A DNA stretch of 64,000 nucleotides from Oreohelix idahoensis (GCA_024509875.1 JAMPIV010012438.1:62001-126000); one strand, 5' to 3'. Positions 16,072 through 31,000 are shown, counted from the stretch's first letter. Notes: generated by a model from the sequence alone, not told the origin. A program made the numbers and translations.

Positions 16072-19000
16072 ACTTTTTCTGTGTGCGATGTATGTGTCTG
16101 AATGGAATGTTAACATTAACAATTTACTATTGCAGTTATTGTTATTGTTGAACAGAATCGACATCACTGCAATGCGGGCAAACCCATAGGTGCTCCGTCT
16201 CCGTCAGTACATGTCAAAGAGTGTGAATGCTAACTGTTCCTGTAGCTCGCTGGTTATAAACACGGCGGATGTATCCTCTCTGCTAGCCTGACGTTTGATG
16301 CCCAATTCTAACACTTAACCTTGATGATTCATCTTTTGCAGGGTCATTCTCTAACAGGCGATCATTAATTAATCGTTCTCAGTATCTCTCCCTTATCCAT
16401 ATCCAATGTCCCCACTGTTAGTGCTCTTGATGCTAGTCTGTCAGCTCGCTCATTATCGCGTACCCCTGCATGACCAGGACAGTAGATCCACACCAGCTCC
16501 TATAGATTCGAAGCTTCTGTTGAGGTTTTCGATTCATGCCTTAGCCAACTATTTAGAACCTTTCGAAGCATGGACTGAGAATCTGAAGTTTCAGTTAGCC
16601 ACCTTAAGGCTGCAGTAACTGCCTCTATCTCTATTCTCATGCTGGAAGTTGTTGTCTTGTGCTCCCCGCTATGTTCGGCGACGATTCGGCTCTTTACCCA
16701 AGCAGAGAAGACTATTGCAGTTAAGAATGTTTTATTTTGAAAACACTTCGAGGGCTGTATTTTTACACGGCAGAAATGTAAACAGGCAATATCTGACTAT
16801 TTTCTTAACTCTGATGAAATAAAGATATCGTTCGTACCTGCACGGAGACCAGCCACAGGGATAGTTCCGGGCTTCATAAGAATCCAAAACAGGAAATGAT
16901 AAAGATAAAAAAGACCCTCATTACATGACATGACAGTATGTAAAGGTTATTCACCAGCGAATGTAAAACAGAACAAAATAGACGAACACAGCCTTTAATT
17001 TGTCTTATGTCCTAAGTATTTTATGCAACAATTCTTTGTCGATGGAAGTAAGAAAGAGAGTTTTTTCAGTATTATATAGAACCAATCCTGACATATGGGG
17101 GTGAGTCATGGACAATTAGTAAATACGTAGGGAAGGCACTAGAGTCCACAGAGATTTTGTTTTACAGAAGAATGTTAAAAATATCACGGGCAGCCAAAAA
17201 GAGTAATGAGGATGTTCTGAAATAGGCCAATGCGCAAAGGAAACTTATTTCACAAATTAGAAAGAAGCAATCCACTTTTTTGGGGGGCATGTTATGAGAA
17301 GAAAGCTGGAATATATTGTAAGAACAGGTAAGATTGAAGGAAAAAGAGATTGGGGAAGACAAAGAGAGAGCAAATACTGGACAGCTTGACATCATTGCAT
17401 GGAAAGAAGTCAACAGCAGAACTGATAAATTTTATTGGAGATAGGAAGTTGTGGAGAGAAATGATCTCCTACGCCACTAGGCAATGTACTTGAAGAAGAA
17501 GAAGTCCTAAGTAGAGTCAACATTTTGTTTGACAAAACATTCTGTATCCAGGGTAGAAGGTCCACTGCTGTCTCTTGGGTGGAAAAGAACGATGGATAAG
17601 CAGGATGAGAAATACAAGCTAAAGTGGACGGAAAGCAAAAGTGGAATCAACTATGTGACCTTCAGAGAAGGTGAGTCTTTTCTTGTACGTCTATAACCGT
17701 AAGTGAAATTGTCTGTTTTCTGATTCTGTCAAACTTTCATAACCTGTCCAAAGACAACGGTAAGTATATTGTAGACTGTTAGTGTGTTACCAGGGCCCGA
17801 AAGTTGAGCAAAGAATTGTAACACTGTAACCTAACGTGCATGTCGTAACAAGTTATTAAGGAGGATTGAGATTGGGACTGGCCACTCGTCTTGTAGTATT
17901 GCATGGAGGCATATCTAGAGTCATCCTTATATGACCACTAGCTATGCACAAGGCTATAGTATACACATGTGGAAGTGATTCTCTATCTGTGAGGCTAATA
18001 ACACCCTCATTGACTCTTGAAATCGTGAACGCAGTTCCGGAGATTGCCCCTGTGGTGAAACTTGTTGAGAACCCAGCATTGAAAACTAAGCTTGGAGGAG
18101 TCACTTGAGCCCCAGATATAACTCTGGCTTTTACATGGTTGCTTACATGCAGGGGATCTCACTGTGGACGCCACGACAGGCAGGCGGAGCTGAAAAGTGG
18201 CTCTGGGTAGGATGTGACGATTCCTTGGGAGAGCCCAGAGCCCGAGCACAGTATTTTAGCTCTGCATATTTGGAGATCCCCCTTGGGTGGTGGATAAGGC
18301 ACAGTATGCCCCATGCTTCTTCCTCCTAGCTTGGGATCAGATATGACGATCCTTTAAAGGCAAGCCAGGCTGTAGAAACTGGAGCTCAGGATTTCAACTC
18401 AACACATTTCGTAATGGCAGAAAAGCCACAGGAAAAGCCTAGATCTATAGTGTAGGTAATACCAAGGAGCATTCAACTAATTATTGGCTGCAAAAGAGCG
18501 AGAAGCTCAGCAACCCTAGTTAAACAACAACAACAACAACAACAACATTTTATAGAAACTTTAAGGCACAAACACTTTATCAAACAAAATGAAGAAGTCA
18601 ACTAAAGAAAATAAAACGACAAAAAAAGTAACGAGGAAGACACGGAAGACCTTAAGCTGATGGCACGCGACAAGAAGGCTTGTTATGTGTTTGTTGAAGG
18701 CCTATGCTCCTTGGGGAGCTAAAGGTTACTGATTAACTAATTGATTAGAAGATGAAACAGACATTTCTATTGCAAGTTTTTGCTATAATGAGTTAGCCAG
18801 TAACATCCACAACTTCACCTGAATAGTCTCTTATGAAATGCTTACTGTATGCTTCTTCTTCTTCTTCGTTCGTCCTGGAAAGGACGTTGGTTGCGTTGTG
18901 TCCGTTTACAGCGAAGCTGCGATATTTGCGCCTTTCGGCCGAAACATCCGACTTCAGCACGGCATTTTTGGGACCGGGTTAGCCTTCCCTCTTCGATCCC

Positions 19001-22000
19001 TACTCACTCAGCCAGACTGCAGTGATGCAGCCTGTTTCCAGGACCACCACTTGGAGGTGGAGTAGGGTCTTGGTCAGCACTGGTTCGCTGACCCTGACGC
19101 AAGCAGTCTAGCTATGGGTCGCTAACTGCATTTCTCTCTGTTGACGCGTCTTAGGTCCCCTTGCTGTATACGATAGTGCTTTCATTTTTCTTCTCATTGA
19201 CCTCATGGAATGGTTGTATTTTTATTATTATGTGGACACGAAATTCATATCACCATTATCGTCATTACTACAGCGACCCCCACCACATTTATCATCGATC
19301 GTGACATGAATGGTAACGAATGAATTAATGACATTAAAACCCATTATTATATTTTGAAGGTTTAACACCACCTTTACGCACCACTTGTTTCAGAAAGTGA
19401 TTTCTCCGTAATTTAATTTTGCAGGAGAACAACTCGTCAACCATATTCCAAACTGCAAGCTGTTGACAAACAAACTGGGTTTACTCTGTAGTCTTCAGGA
19501 ATATGAGAGGGTAACTTTGCTCACCAAAGGGAGGCTACCTAGAATGAAAATGGTGGACTTTGTTCCAGAAACTTACAAGGTGGATGAACGAGTGGACAGG
19601 GATAAATTTCTTAAAGAATACCAAGGTATGCAAACTTTGTCGGCCGTCTTATTGTTTAAAAAAGGTAACCTTTAACTTTTGATTAGGAAATTAATGAGTG
19701 ACCTACCCTCGTTACTTCTGCAATTTCAAAGGGAGGTCACTATATAGTTCGCTAGTCTAGATGTAAAGTTTACATATAAACATTATCTGTTAATTAAAAT
19801 GACATTTATTTTAGCGCACTTACACTTTTTGCAATAAATTAAACAAGCCAAACTACCAGTGGCATAAAATCGCCGGGGCTGCAGAGACCCACGCTGCACA
19901 AAGCGCTGTCTCCCACCCAGCGCGTGAGGTCGAAGAAGACGCACGTCTGTCCGGCCATTTATCTAGTTGATCCTGCCAGTAGTCCTTTGCTTGTCTCAAA
20001 GATTAAGCCATGCATGTCTAAGTTCCCCCTGTCTCAGGTGAAACCGCGAATGGTTCATTAAATAAGTCGAGGTTCCTTAGATTACATGATCCTACCTGGA
20101 TAACTGTGGCAATTACAGAGCTAAGGCATGCTTACCAAGCTCCGACCCTCGCGGAAAGAGTACTTTTATTAGTTTTATTAGAATGTGTAAGGACATGAGG
20201 TATAGCATGCATACGGACATGAGGTATAGCATGCATACGGACATGAGGTATAGCATGCATACGGACATGAGGTATAGCATGCATACTGACATGAGGTATA
20301 GCATGCATATGTACATGAGGTATAGCATACTTTTTCAATCTTGTCATACCATTTCAATCTTGTCATATCATTTCAATCTTGTCATGCTATTTCAATCTTG
20401 TCATACTATTTAAATTTTGTCATACCATTTCAATCTGGTTATACTATTTCAATTTTGTCATATCATTTCAATCTTGTCGTACCAGTTCAATCTTGACATA
20501 CCATTACAATCTAGTCATGCCATTTCAATCTTGGAATGTCGTTTCAAACTTTTCATAAAATATTAACTTTGGCATACCATTTCAATGGTGTCATACCATT
20601 TCAATCTTGTCGTATCATTTCAATCTTGACATACCATTCCAATCTAGTCATACCATTTCATTCTTACCATAACATTTCAATCTTGTCAAACTATTTAATT
20701 CTTGTCATACCATTTCAATCCGTCTATTCTACTCAAGCAAGCACCTATTTATATGGTTGTTGTTGGCGTTCGCTCTCAAGCTAATCTCTCTCTTATAATG
20801 TTGGCCGCTAGTTGTGAGCGGTAAGTACGTTGTGTATTAGTTTACAGCTAGGCTGCGATATCTGCGCCTTTCAGATCGACACATCCGATTTTAGCAAGCA
20901 ATTTTTACCGATTTGCTTCCCTGCCATCTTACGCCTGTATGTATGCTTTACTTCATGTCCATACAGTAGTGCAATGAGGACCAGTGAGCATCATCGGAAC
21001 CAAGAGGAAACTATGCTTAAGAACTGGGAAGCTCCATTTCCGGGAACACCACACACAGCCAATTGACGCATCGTTCGCAAGCAATCGACATTTGATAGGG
21101 AAGACATTTGAAAGATGGTCTCCGGCACGCGAGGCCATGCGATCAGTACAAGATGAAAGTCTGTAACTTTCTGGTTGTCAATCTTGTTGCTCTCCGTGTT
21201 TTACAGCCATACAGTAGAACTATCTTGATGTTTGCATTGAAGATTCTTGTTTCAGTATTTACATACAGTACCGATAATGTAACTCTGGTGCTGTATAATG
21301 AGCTTTCAATATTTACATACAATATCAGTTATATAAGTCTTAACTGCTGTGTTGTAAAACTGAGCATTTTTGTGGAAAGTTATTCAGCATTCAGAGTCGT
21401 TTATAAACCTATGTCGTCTATTTCTATATTCTAGTTAATCTAAATTCGTGCACTGTGCTGGGATCCTCCTTGTGTGATCTAAGGGAGGAGATTGGAGAAT
21501 GATGGAGTTGTCCGTGCGCAATGAAGATGGTCCTTCAAACCAAACCCACATCAAATAATCTAAATCCAGGATTTTAGAATTATTGAGCACCAGTTTGCTA
21601 CGACATATACAAATTTAGTCCTTTCATCAAGAGTTTTAGAAGACTTATTAATGTTTATAAAGTTTAATTTTGTTGGTTCTCATTTAAGTTCGATCTAATT
21701 TTTTTTTTGTCCTTTTTTCTTGATCCTTGGCCACTGAATGACGAATGCATCGGCGACCTTCACGCCTAGTTGCGCTTTATAGGACAGCGACAAACTCTCT
21801 CCACTTTGTTCTCCATACTTCATTTGGTACCCTGTTTCGTTCTTTTCATTACGGCTTCTATAGTGTTTGAGTTTTCGTTTACAAAATAATTAAAACATTT
21901 TTACTCCAAAATGCATCAAAAATGTCTCTATACATTGCTAAAATCTATATACTTCTAACAGATGGAGAAACTTGGATATGTAAACCTGTGTGCATGAATC

Positions 22001-25000
22001 AAGGAAAAGGTATCTTTTTATTAAGGTCAAGAAATGAGATCAACCAACTCTTGAATGACAGAGAAACAAAGTTCAGCAGCGGTGCAACAACACGGATACC
22101 AATGACAAGAATTGTGCAGAGGTATGTGAAGTTACTGAGACTTTCACACAAATATTTATAGATTATGTGATTCATCTATACACTCACTGGCATCCTCGCC
22201 GGTGCTACGGAGTTCGCGCACTGTGCTGAGATCCTCCTTGTGTGGTCTAAGGGAGGAGATCGGAGCACTGATGGAGTTATCCATGTGAAATGAAGATCGT
22301 CCTTAAAGTCAAAACCAAACCAAACTGAGATTTCACTTCAATAATTCACTAAAGTTTGGTTTTTTTGTTGAAAGTTCTTGTTTGCAGTTTGGAAAATCCA
22401 GAGTTTAATCATGTTAGAAGTCATTTATATTCTTCTTCTTCGAGTGCCATGCTGGCAATATAAACACATGCCACGTCTTATTGTCCTGTGCCATCCGCTC
22501 AAGTTCTTTCCATGTTTTCCTCATCATTTTCACCTCTGTTTCCAGCTCTCTTCTCCATGGGTTTTTTGGTCTTCCTCTGCCTCTCTTTCCCTGTGGATTC
22601 CAGAACAAGGACTGCCTTGTAATGCTATCAACAGGTCTCCTCAATGTGTGTCCTATCCATCGCCAGCGTCTTCTTTTCAACTTTTGTTGGACTTTCACTG
22701 GTCTGGTTCTTGTCATCAATTCTACATTTGTGACTTTGTCATACCATTTCAGTCCTTCTATTCTGCGCAAGCAACCGTTTATAAAAGTCTGTAGCTTTTT
22801 GGTTGTTGTTTTTGTTGTTCTCCATGTCTCAGAGCCATACAATAGGAATGACTTGACATTTGAGTTGAAGATTCTTTTTTTCGTGTTGGACTTGATTTCT
22901 CTTCTTCTCCACATGTTTCTCAATGCAATGAAACTTTTTTGGATTCTTATTTTGATATCCCACACAATTTCCGTACTTATGAAGCAAAATGAAATGAATG
23001 AAATCCCCACAGGAGAATTTAATGCCGCCATCAGTGCATGTAGCAGAAAGAGCACAACCTAATTATTTCCGCCAAATTTTGGCGGGTGACTTACTCGTGG
23101 TTTATATTGTTTTAAGAACAATGCGTGACCTATTCTCAGAAATGTGGAGAGTTGCAACAATGACTTTGTTGATTTTATATTTAACCAAAAAAGAAAGGGG
23201 TGTTGATTGATTTATGTATCAGTATATTTATTAATATGATGGACAACGTCTTCTACACTGGAAGATCTGGAATTTGCAGATGACATTGCACTACTCGCAC
23301 ATTCACATCAACACATCCAAGAAAAAACAGATAGACTGGATAAGTATAGCCAGCAGGTGAGTCTGAACATCAATCTAAAGAAAGTAGAAATTATGACACC
23401 CAACGTGGGGCAATCCTGAGCCCATAACAATAAGGAACCAGAAGCTGAAACAGACAGACACCTGTACATACCTAGAATGCATAGTAACACCAGGCGGTGG
23501 AACAAGTAAAGACATCAACAACAGAATGAATAAAGCGAGAACAGCCTTCGCTTGTCTAAACAACGTTTGGAAGTTCTCTCAGTACAGCACAAACACCAAA
23601 TTAAGATTATATGAAAGCTGTGTACTTTCTCTGCTTCTCTATGGTGCAGAATGCTGTAGAGGAACAAAGAAGGAAATGTCGCAATTGTCCTCTTTCCACA
23701 CAATCTTCCTAAGGAAAACTATCCGAATCATTTGGCCGAATACCATCACCAATTAAAAACTGCTTACTCGGAGCAACCAAGAGGATATGCACGCCATCAT
23801 CGCTGGCAGACGCTGGAGTTTGGTTGGCCACGTCCTCAGAAGAGACCCTGATGCCATCACATGAACAGCTATGCTATGGACCCCTAAAGGAAAGCGAAAG
23901 AAAGGCCGACCAAAAACAACTTGGCGGAAAACTGTGGAGGCCGAGATGCAAAGAATGAACTAGAGCTGGGGCACTGATCGAAGGAGGGCCGCTGACCGAG
24001 CAAAGTGGAAGCAGGTTGTTGCTGTCCTACAAGACGCCACCAGGCGTGATGGCCACTGACTGCTTTGACAGTCGGCGGCAATGGATCAAAGGAGAAGAAT
24101 GTTACGGCCACAAGACCTCTGCTAGGAATAAAAGGAACACTAATAGAAGAGAAAGAAAGTTGGAAATACACGAACAATAAATTAAAATGGTAGAACCTAT
24201 AACCGAAGGTCACTGACTGCTTTGACAGTTGGTGTCTAAAGATCAAAGAAGAAACAATATTTTATTGACAAATCACTCCAGCTTATCTGTCATTTCAGGT
24301 ATATCAATTATCCTTTACTACTTGAAGGACGAAAGTTTGATATACGATCATACATGCTCATAGCCTGCACCGTACCTTTTCTCGTCCTGTATCACAAGGG
24401 TTATGTCAGACTGTCATGTCAGAAATACAACCAGGATGACGGGAATCTCACTATACATCTCACTAATCAGGTATCATTATTGTATTCTTCGTTTATTTGT
24501 CTGTGTTTCTGTTTGGTGTTTTTGTTGTTACATGTTGAAGTTTTATCTGGTAAACATTTTTTTATAGGATGGGGTAATCACCCTATGCCCAACACTCCAT
24601 GGTCGCTTTTTACGAATTGCGTTGTATTTTACAGTGTTACGTATTCTTTGCTCTCCTTTCAGGCCTCGGTAACACACGGGCGAGATGAGAAGAAGACGCT
24701 GGCGTTGGATAGGACAGGCATTGAGGAAACTTGTTTATAGATTAAAAGACAGTCCTATAATCCCCAGGGGGAAAAAAAGTCAAAGGTAGACCCAAAAAAA
24801 AATTCAAAGGTAGAACAAAAAAACATCAAAGGTAGACCCAAAAAAAATGTCAAAGGTAGACCCCCCAAAAAAAACGTCAAAGGTAGACCAAAAAAACGTC
24901 AAAGGTAGACCCAAAAAAAACGTCAAAGGTAGACCAAAAAAACACGGAGAAGAAAGCTGGAGACAGAAGGGAAAATAATGAGGAAGACGTAGAAGGGACT

Positions 25001-28000
25001 TGAGCTGATGGCACGTGACAGGAGGACTGAGCATGTATTTGTTGAAGGCCTATGTTCTTGGAAGCGCTGAAGGTTATTGATTGGCTGAAGCCTTATAACC
25101 ACGTGTTCAAAGTACAAGCTGTTTCCATTCTTTGCTGTGCCTACTTGTCCACCTTAGTTAAAAATTCCAAGTCTTTCTTTTTTCACGGTAAAAATATATA
25201 TTTAATTTTATCTCTAGTATGTTCAAAAGAAAGATCCTTCATATCAAGACAGCAAAGAAGATACAGTGTGGACTATGGACAAGCTGAACCAATATATAAA
25301 TGAGCGTGTTGCAGGAGAGAAAAGTCTGGAAACAGACTGGGTCTACCGAACATTGACAGTGAGTGTAATGTACGTTATTCATTGCTGTATGATGTAGAAA
25401 CATGGACAATGTACAAGAAGAAAGAATTGAGGTCATTAAGATTTGGATATATAGAAGACCGGGGGGTATCTCATGGAAAGAACAGAAAACAGTAAGAAGG
25501 TCATAGAAAACCTAGACATAAATAGGAATTACTGACGCATATCAACATTAAAAAGTTAAAATATTTTGACAACATAAAAAGACATAATACCTTAATGAAG
25601 ACCATATTGGAAAGACGAGTTGAAGGCAAACTTGCAATCGGAACACAGCGCTACATGTCGGAAGATACCATTCAGAAAAGGGCAGGAAAGAATCTATTAG
25701 AGTGCACCATCAAAACAAGAGAGAAAGGATGTTGGAGATCCATTGCAGCCGACCTTCGTTGTGGAGATGGCAGCTGATGATGATGATGGTGAAGAGGATG
25801 ATCGTGAAGATGATATGTATCATTAATAATATCTCATCATTATCATCATCATCTCATTGTCCACGATTTACCGAGTAGATGGCCTTCTTGCATGATAACT
25901 ATGCACAAAGCACATACCGATGTGTCAGTAGGTTCTGCAGCAATCAGTGTCTATGATATTGTTGGCAGTCACGTGCACAACATTCACATTAGTCACCTTT
26001 TATGACATGCCTGGGTGAACAATAGCCCATTCTTTCTTTGTCTCCTCGAGAGACTCATCGAAACTACACGGGGCCTAACATGGGGCCTAACATGGGCCCT
26101 AACATGAGACCTAACATGGGGGCCTAACATGGGGCCTAACATAGGGCTTAATGTAAGGCCTAACATTGGGGATAACATGGGACCTACTTTTGAGCCTAAC
26201 ATTGGGCCTAACACGGGATCCAACATGGGTCCCAACATTGGGCCTAACATTGGGCCTAACATTGGGGATAACACGGGACCTAACATTGGGCCTAACATGG
26301 GGCTTAACGTAAGGCCTAATATTGGGGATAACATGAGACCTAACTTTGGGCCTAACATGGGACCTAAAATGGGTCATAGCATGGGACCTAATATGGGACC
26401 TAACATGGGTCCTAACATGGGACCTAACATGGGTCTTAACATGGGACCTAACATGGGACCTAACATGGGACCATGCAGAAGGCCTATCATGGGACCTTAC
26501 AAGGGACCTAGGATGGGTCCTAACATGGGACCTAACAGGAGGCCTAACATGAGGCCAAACATGGGGCCTAACGTGGGGCTTAACATGGGGCCTAACATGG
26601 GACCTAACATGGGACCTAACTGTTGTGAGTAAATTCATAACATGTTTAATCGCACTCGACATGGTTTGTGTACGTACTTCCTTGTTGATAGGCGTTGCCT
26701 GGACTACTCCGGAAGTACGTCTCACAGTCTGCTAATATTGAGCAGACGATTCTTTGCCGGCTTTACGTCGCAGATTTGAGCTAGGAGTCGCTCTCTTTCC
26801 ATGTGTATTCACTGTGTGTGAAAGACATGTTTTTGTCGAGCTCCAGAATGTGTACTCTTGTTACAGAGTTTTTATGAATTATATCAGCTAGGTCGTCCTA
26901 CAGATGGGGTCTAAGCTTGATAATATTTAAACGGACAAGCTATTGCTGAATGGAGAGGAATGAGGGTGGAACTAGTATATTAAAGATTTCCAGCAATATG
27001 CATCAGACATCTTGTCTTTAGTCTACGGGACGTTAGACTGGTTTTATGGACTGGCTAGTGATTGCCATTGATTATTTTATGGATGCCAATTTATAAGGAG
27101 CTTCGTCCTGTATTAAACTAAATATTGTTCTTCAACGTCAAACAGGCCTTATGGAGTTTTCTGACTGTTGAAGACTACTTACACGTTTTCAAGACTGTTA
27201 AAAAGTTGGACTGAAAGGCCTAATATAAAATTATACTCTAGACAGGATGGAAGCCAAGATCCAGCTACTTGAGGACTCTAAAAGAACCCAGCGGGGAAAA
27301 GTTGAACCAACCAATAAACCCCGCGTAACACTAACATTGGGCCTAACATGGGACCTAACATGAAGCCTAACATGGGGCCTAACGTGGGGTCTAACACAGG
27401 GTCTAACATGGGAACTAACATTGGACCTAACATAGGGCCTAACATGGGACCTAACATGGGACCTAACATTGGGCCTAACATGGAACCTAACTTGAAGCCT
27501 AACATGGGGCCTAACATGGGGTCTAACATGGGGTCTAACATGGGACCTAACATGGGACCTAACAAGGCGCCTAACACGGGACCTAACATGGATGGGTTCT
27601 AACATTGGGCCTAACATGGGTTCTAACATGAGGCCAAACGTGGGGCCTAACATGGGGCGTAACATGGGACCTAACATTGGGCCTAACATGGGACCTAACA
27701 TGGGGCCTAACATGAGGCCTAATATTGGGCCTAACATTGGGCTTAACATGGGGTCTATCATGGTGCCTAACATAGGAATAACATGGGGCCTAACATTGGG
27801 CCTATCATGGGGCCTAACTTGGGGTCTAACATGGGGTCTAACATGGGCCCTAATATGTACCTAACATGGGGCCTAACCTGAACCCTAATATGGGGCCTAA
27901 CATAAGGCATAGCACGGGGCCTACCATGGGATCTAACAAGGGGTCTAACATGGGGTCTAACATGGGGCCTAACATGTAGGCTAACATGGGAGCTAACACG

Positions 28001-31000
28001 GGACATAACATTGGGCCTAACATGCTGCCTAACATGGGACCTAATATGGCGTCTAACATGTGAGTCTAACATGGGGCCTAACATGGGGCCTAAAATAAGA
28101 CCTAACATTGGGCCTAACATGAGACCTAATATGGGGTCTAACATGGGGCCTAACATAAGGCCTAACATTTGGCCTAACATGGGGCCTAACATTGGGCCTA
28201 ATATAAGGTCTAACATGGGGCTTAACATGGGGCCTAACATGGTGCCTAATGTGGGACCTAACATGGGGCCTAATATAGGGCCTAACATAAGGCCTAACAT
28301 AGGGCCTAACATGAGGCCTGAAATGGGGCCTAACATGGGGCCTAACATGGGGCATAACATGGGGCCTAACATACTCAGCTGTAGGGAAAAAGCTTGAAAC
28401 CAGTTGGGTCAATCGAACATTTATTTAACTGATAAAGATAATCCGCAGAAACATCCTTCGCCTGTTCTTGTCCATTTGTCAAAACTGACATATATACTTT
28501 ACACTTTTATTGAACTGCTCATTAACTGTTGGTTAATATTTGAAGATCATCGTCATCATCAACTGTCGTCTCTGTAACGAAGGTTGGCTATAATGGATCT
28601 CCAAAGTCTTCTGTCTTTTGTCTTGGTGGTGCACTCTGATAGACTCTTTCCTGTCCATCTCTTGATGTTATCTTCCCACTTTTAGCGCTGTCTTCACCTT
28701 GCACATTTGCCATCAACTCTGCCTTCTTTTATGGTCTTTTGCAAGGTGTTTAATATTTTAAAATTACGAGTCTATTGTAACTTGTGTTTCTGCATTAACT
28801 GACCATTTATCAAAGGGATATAACACAGTTTTCTCTTCTATGATATAATTTACTTCAGCGGACGAGATGAATCCCGTGATTATCTTTCTTGGCTCATTTA
28901 AAACTCCCTGTTTAAGTTAAATCAGGTTTTAACAAGATGAAGGGTGCTGCTAAATCCCATGAACTAGATGTTCCCGACAGATGGATGTTTCAAGGTGGTG
29001 AGAGGTCTCATGATTGTAACCGCCGCCCCTTCCCCCCACGTGCCTTACTTCAGTATTCTACAACCACAGTGACGTAACACCAACACGAATACAGTTTCCT
29101 TATAATGCTGAAGCAGAGGCCCTGAAACAGGCAGCGGAAACTATTATGAGTACAAAGTACTTGCTGAAAAAATATAGTGACAGTGATCTTTACAGATGCC
29201 CTGACAGTCATAACAGCCCTGAAGAGCCGCCATGCTAAAGGATTAAAAGATCTGACAAAAACACTTGAAAGCAGCCTGGCCAAATGCTTCAAGTGCATGG
29301 TCCAGTGGATACCAGCCTATTCAGTATTCCAGGCAACGAAGAGGCAGATAAACTTGCTAAAGAAGGGGGAGCCCTGCAACAAAATGATATAGAGACAACT
29401 TATGACAAGGCTAAAACAACTAACTATAAAAGCCATATTCAAGTCCAAATGGGACAGAGAACACTCACGTCACATAAAAGATGATGCCTATCACCAGCTA
29501 TCTAGGCCAGACCAGGTCATCATTTTCCACTTACGTACTGTTCACAATAGGTTGAGGTACCATCCATATCACAAGTACAGGATGGTCCAACAGATCTCTG
29601 CTCCTGTGGCACCAGTCCCGGGATAGCCGAACATCTGCTCCAGTCCTGTCCAACTTACAACAGTGAACGGAGTGGTATATGGCAACAACCCACTTCTCTC
29701 AACGAAAAACTGTCTGGAGATGTCAAGGAAAAAAAAAGAAGGAGAAGAATGGTATACAAAATTAAATATGATGATAAAATATTTCAGAACAATGTGACAC
29801 GTATAGTTTTTCAAATAATAAATTAAGATATCATCATCCACAAATCCACATCACACAAAAATTGGGAAGCATTTATCTCATGATTGCAGCGAATTTTTAC
29901 ATATTTACCATACCCGCCAAAAATAGTATAATGTGTCGTGGAATTTTTAAGAGTGACATGAAGTTAAAAAAATAATTGAGAAGCTCTACCCTACTGTACT
30001 GTAAATCTTAACGAGACTCACTGTCATGCCATAGAAATGGTTCACGCTGTCATTTCCGCTGGTGGTTTGGTTTTTAAGGACTATCTTCATTGCACACGGA
30101 CAACTCCATCAGTGCTTCGATCTCCTCCCTTAGATCACACAAGGGGGATCTCAGCACAGTGCACGATCTCCGTAGCACCGGAGAGACTCCTAATGTGTGT
30201 GTGTATAGGAATCACACATTATATAAATATTTTTGTGGTGGGTAGGTTGCAAATTGTTTAAAATGTGGCCAGGGCAGAAGCCTGATAGGCCTACTCCTCA
30301 CGATTTTCAACTGCCGTGGGATTTTTTACGTGCGCAGCTTGCACACGGGACCTCTTTTGTTTTCGCCCTTATCCGAGAAAGTTAGGAATCCGATCTCACT
30401 GCCCAGGAAACCAGGGGAAGTATGACATCATTAGAACCACTGGTTCTGAAAAAAAAATAATTTCCATAAATTATATTCCCTCAACTGAGAATCGAACCTG
30501 GTATCACTAGAATTCTAGGCGGACGCCTTACCTCTTAGTTACTCCAACATCTGCAGGTGATTTTCGCTGTAGTATTTTACAAAAATATAATATACTGAAG
30601 CACATTAAAAACGCACCACTATTATATCACGGCTGTTTGTGCCCTATACCAGAGCGCTCTTTTAGTTTCGGTGACCGGAATTCTGACACCGGGTATAAAA
30701 TTTTGTGTGCACCGTAAAAGACTATTTAAGTTTTTGGCGGGGAAAATCAGCTGATGTGTGAGTAAAATCAGTAAAATATAAATCATTACACACTCGTTCT
30801 GGATAAACACAGCGCTAAAATTCTTTTGTGTACTATAACTTTGTTCTGTGTTCTATTTTTGATTGCATTTTTATTTGTTTGAAATTAGTTTTGACGGAGT
30901 TACAGACTTTTGAAAACAGCGTCATCATTTGAGGAAATTCATAAAATAAGTAATCTTTTTATTAATTTAATATCTAAAAATCGGCCCATTCGTTTGAGTT

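Noticed and set aside
18007..18329. Overlapping ORFs on both strands near 18.1 kb
   Set aside because: They lie in an interspersed repeat with a CAA tail; no recognisable domain.
19961..20175. Functional rRNA gene
   Set aside because: Only the first about 200 nt are present, with several indels and substitutions at conserved sites, and no 5.8S or 28S follows.
20183..20722. Possible CRISPR-like array
   Set aside because: Units are contiguous tandem repeats with no unique spacers, and the DNA is eukaryotic. The same applies to the arrays at 13299, 40345 and 53765.
26129..28412. Long ORFs on both strands rich in NMGP, MLGP or HVRP
   Set aside because: They are frames of a 12-bp satellite; the repeat unit alone explains their openness in several frames.
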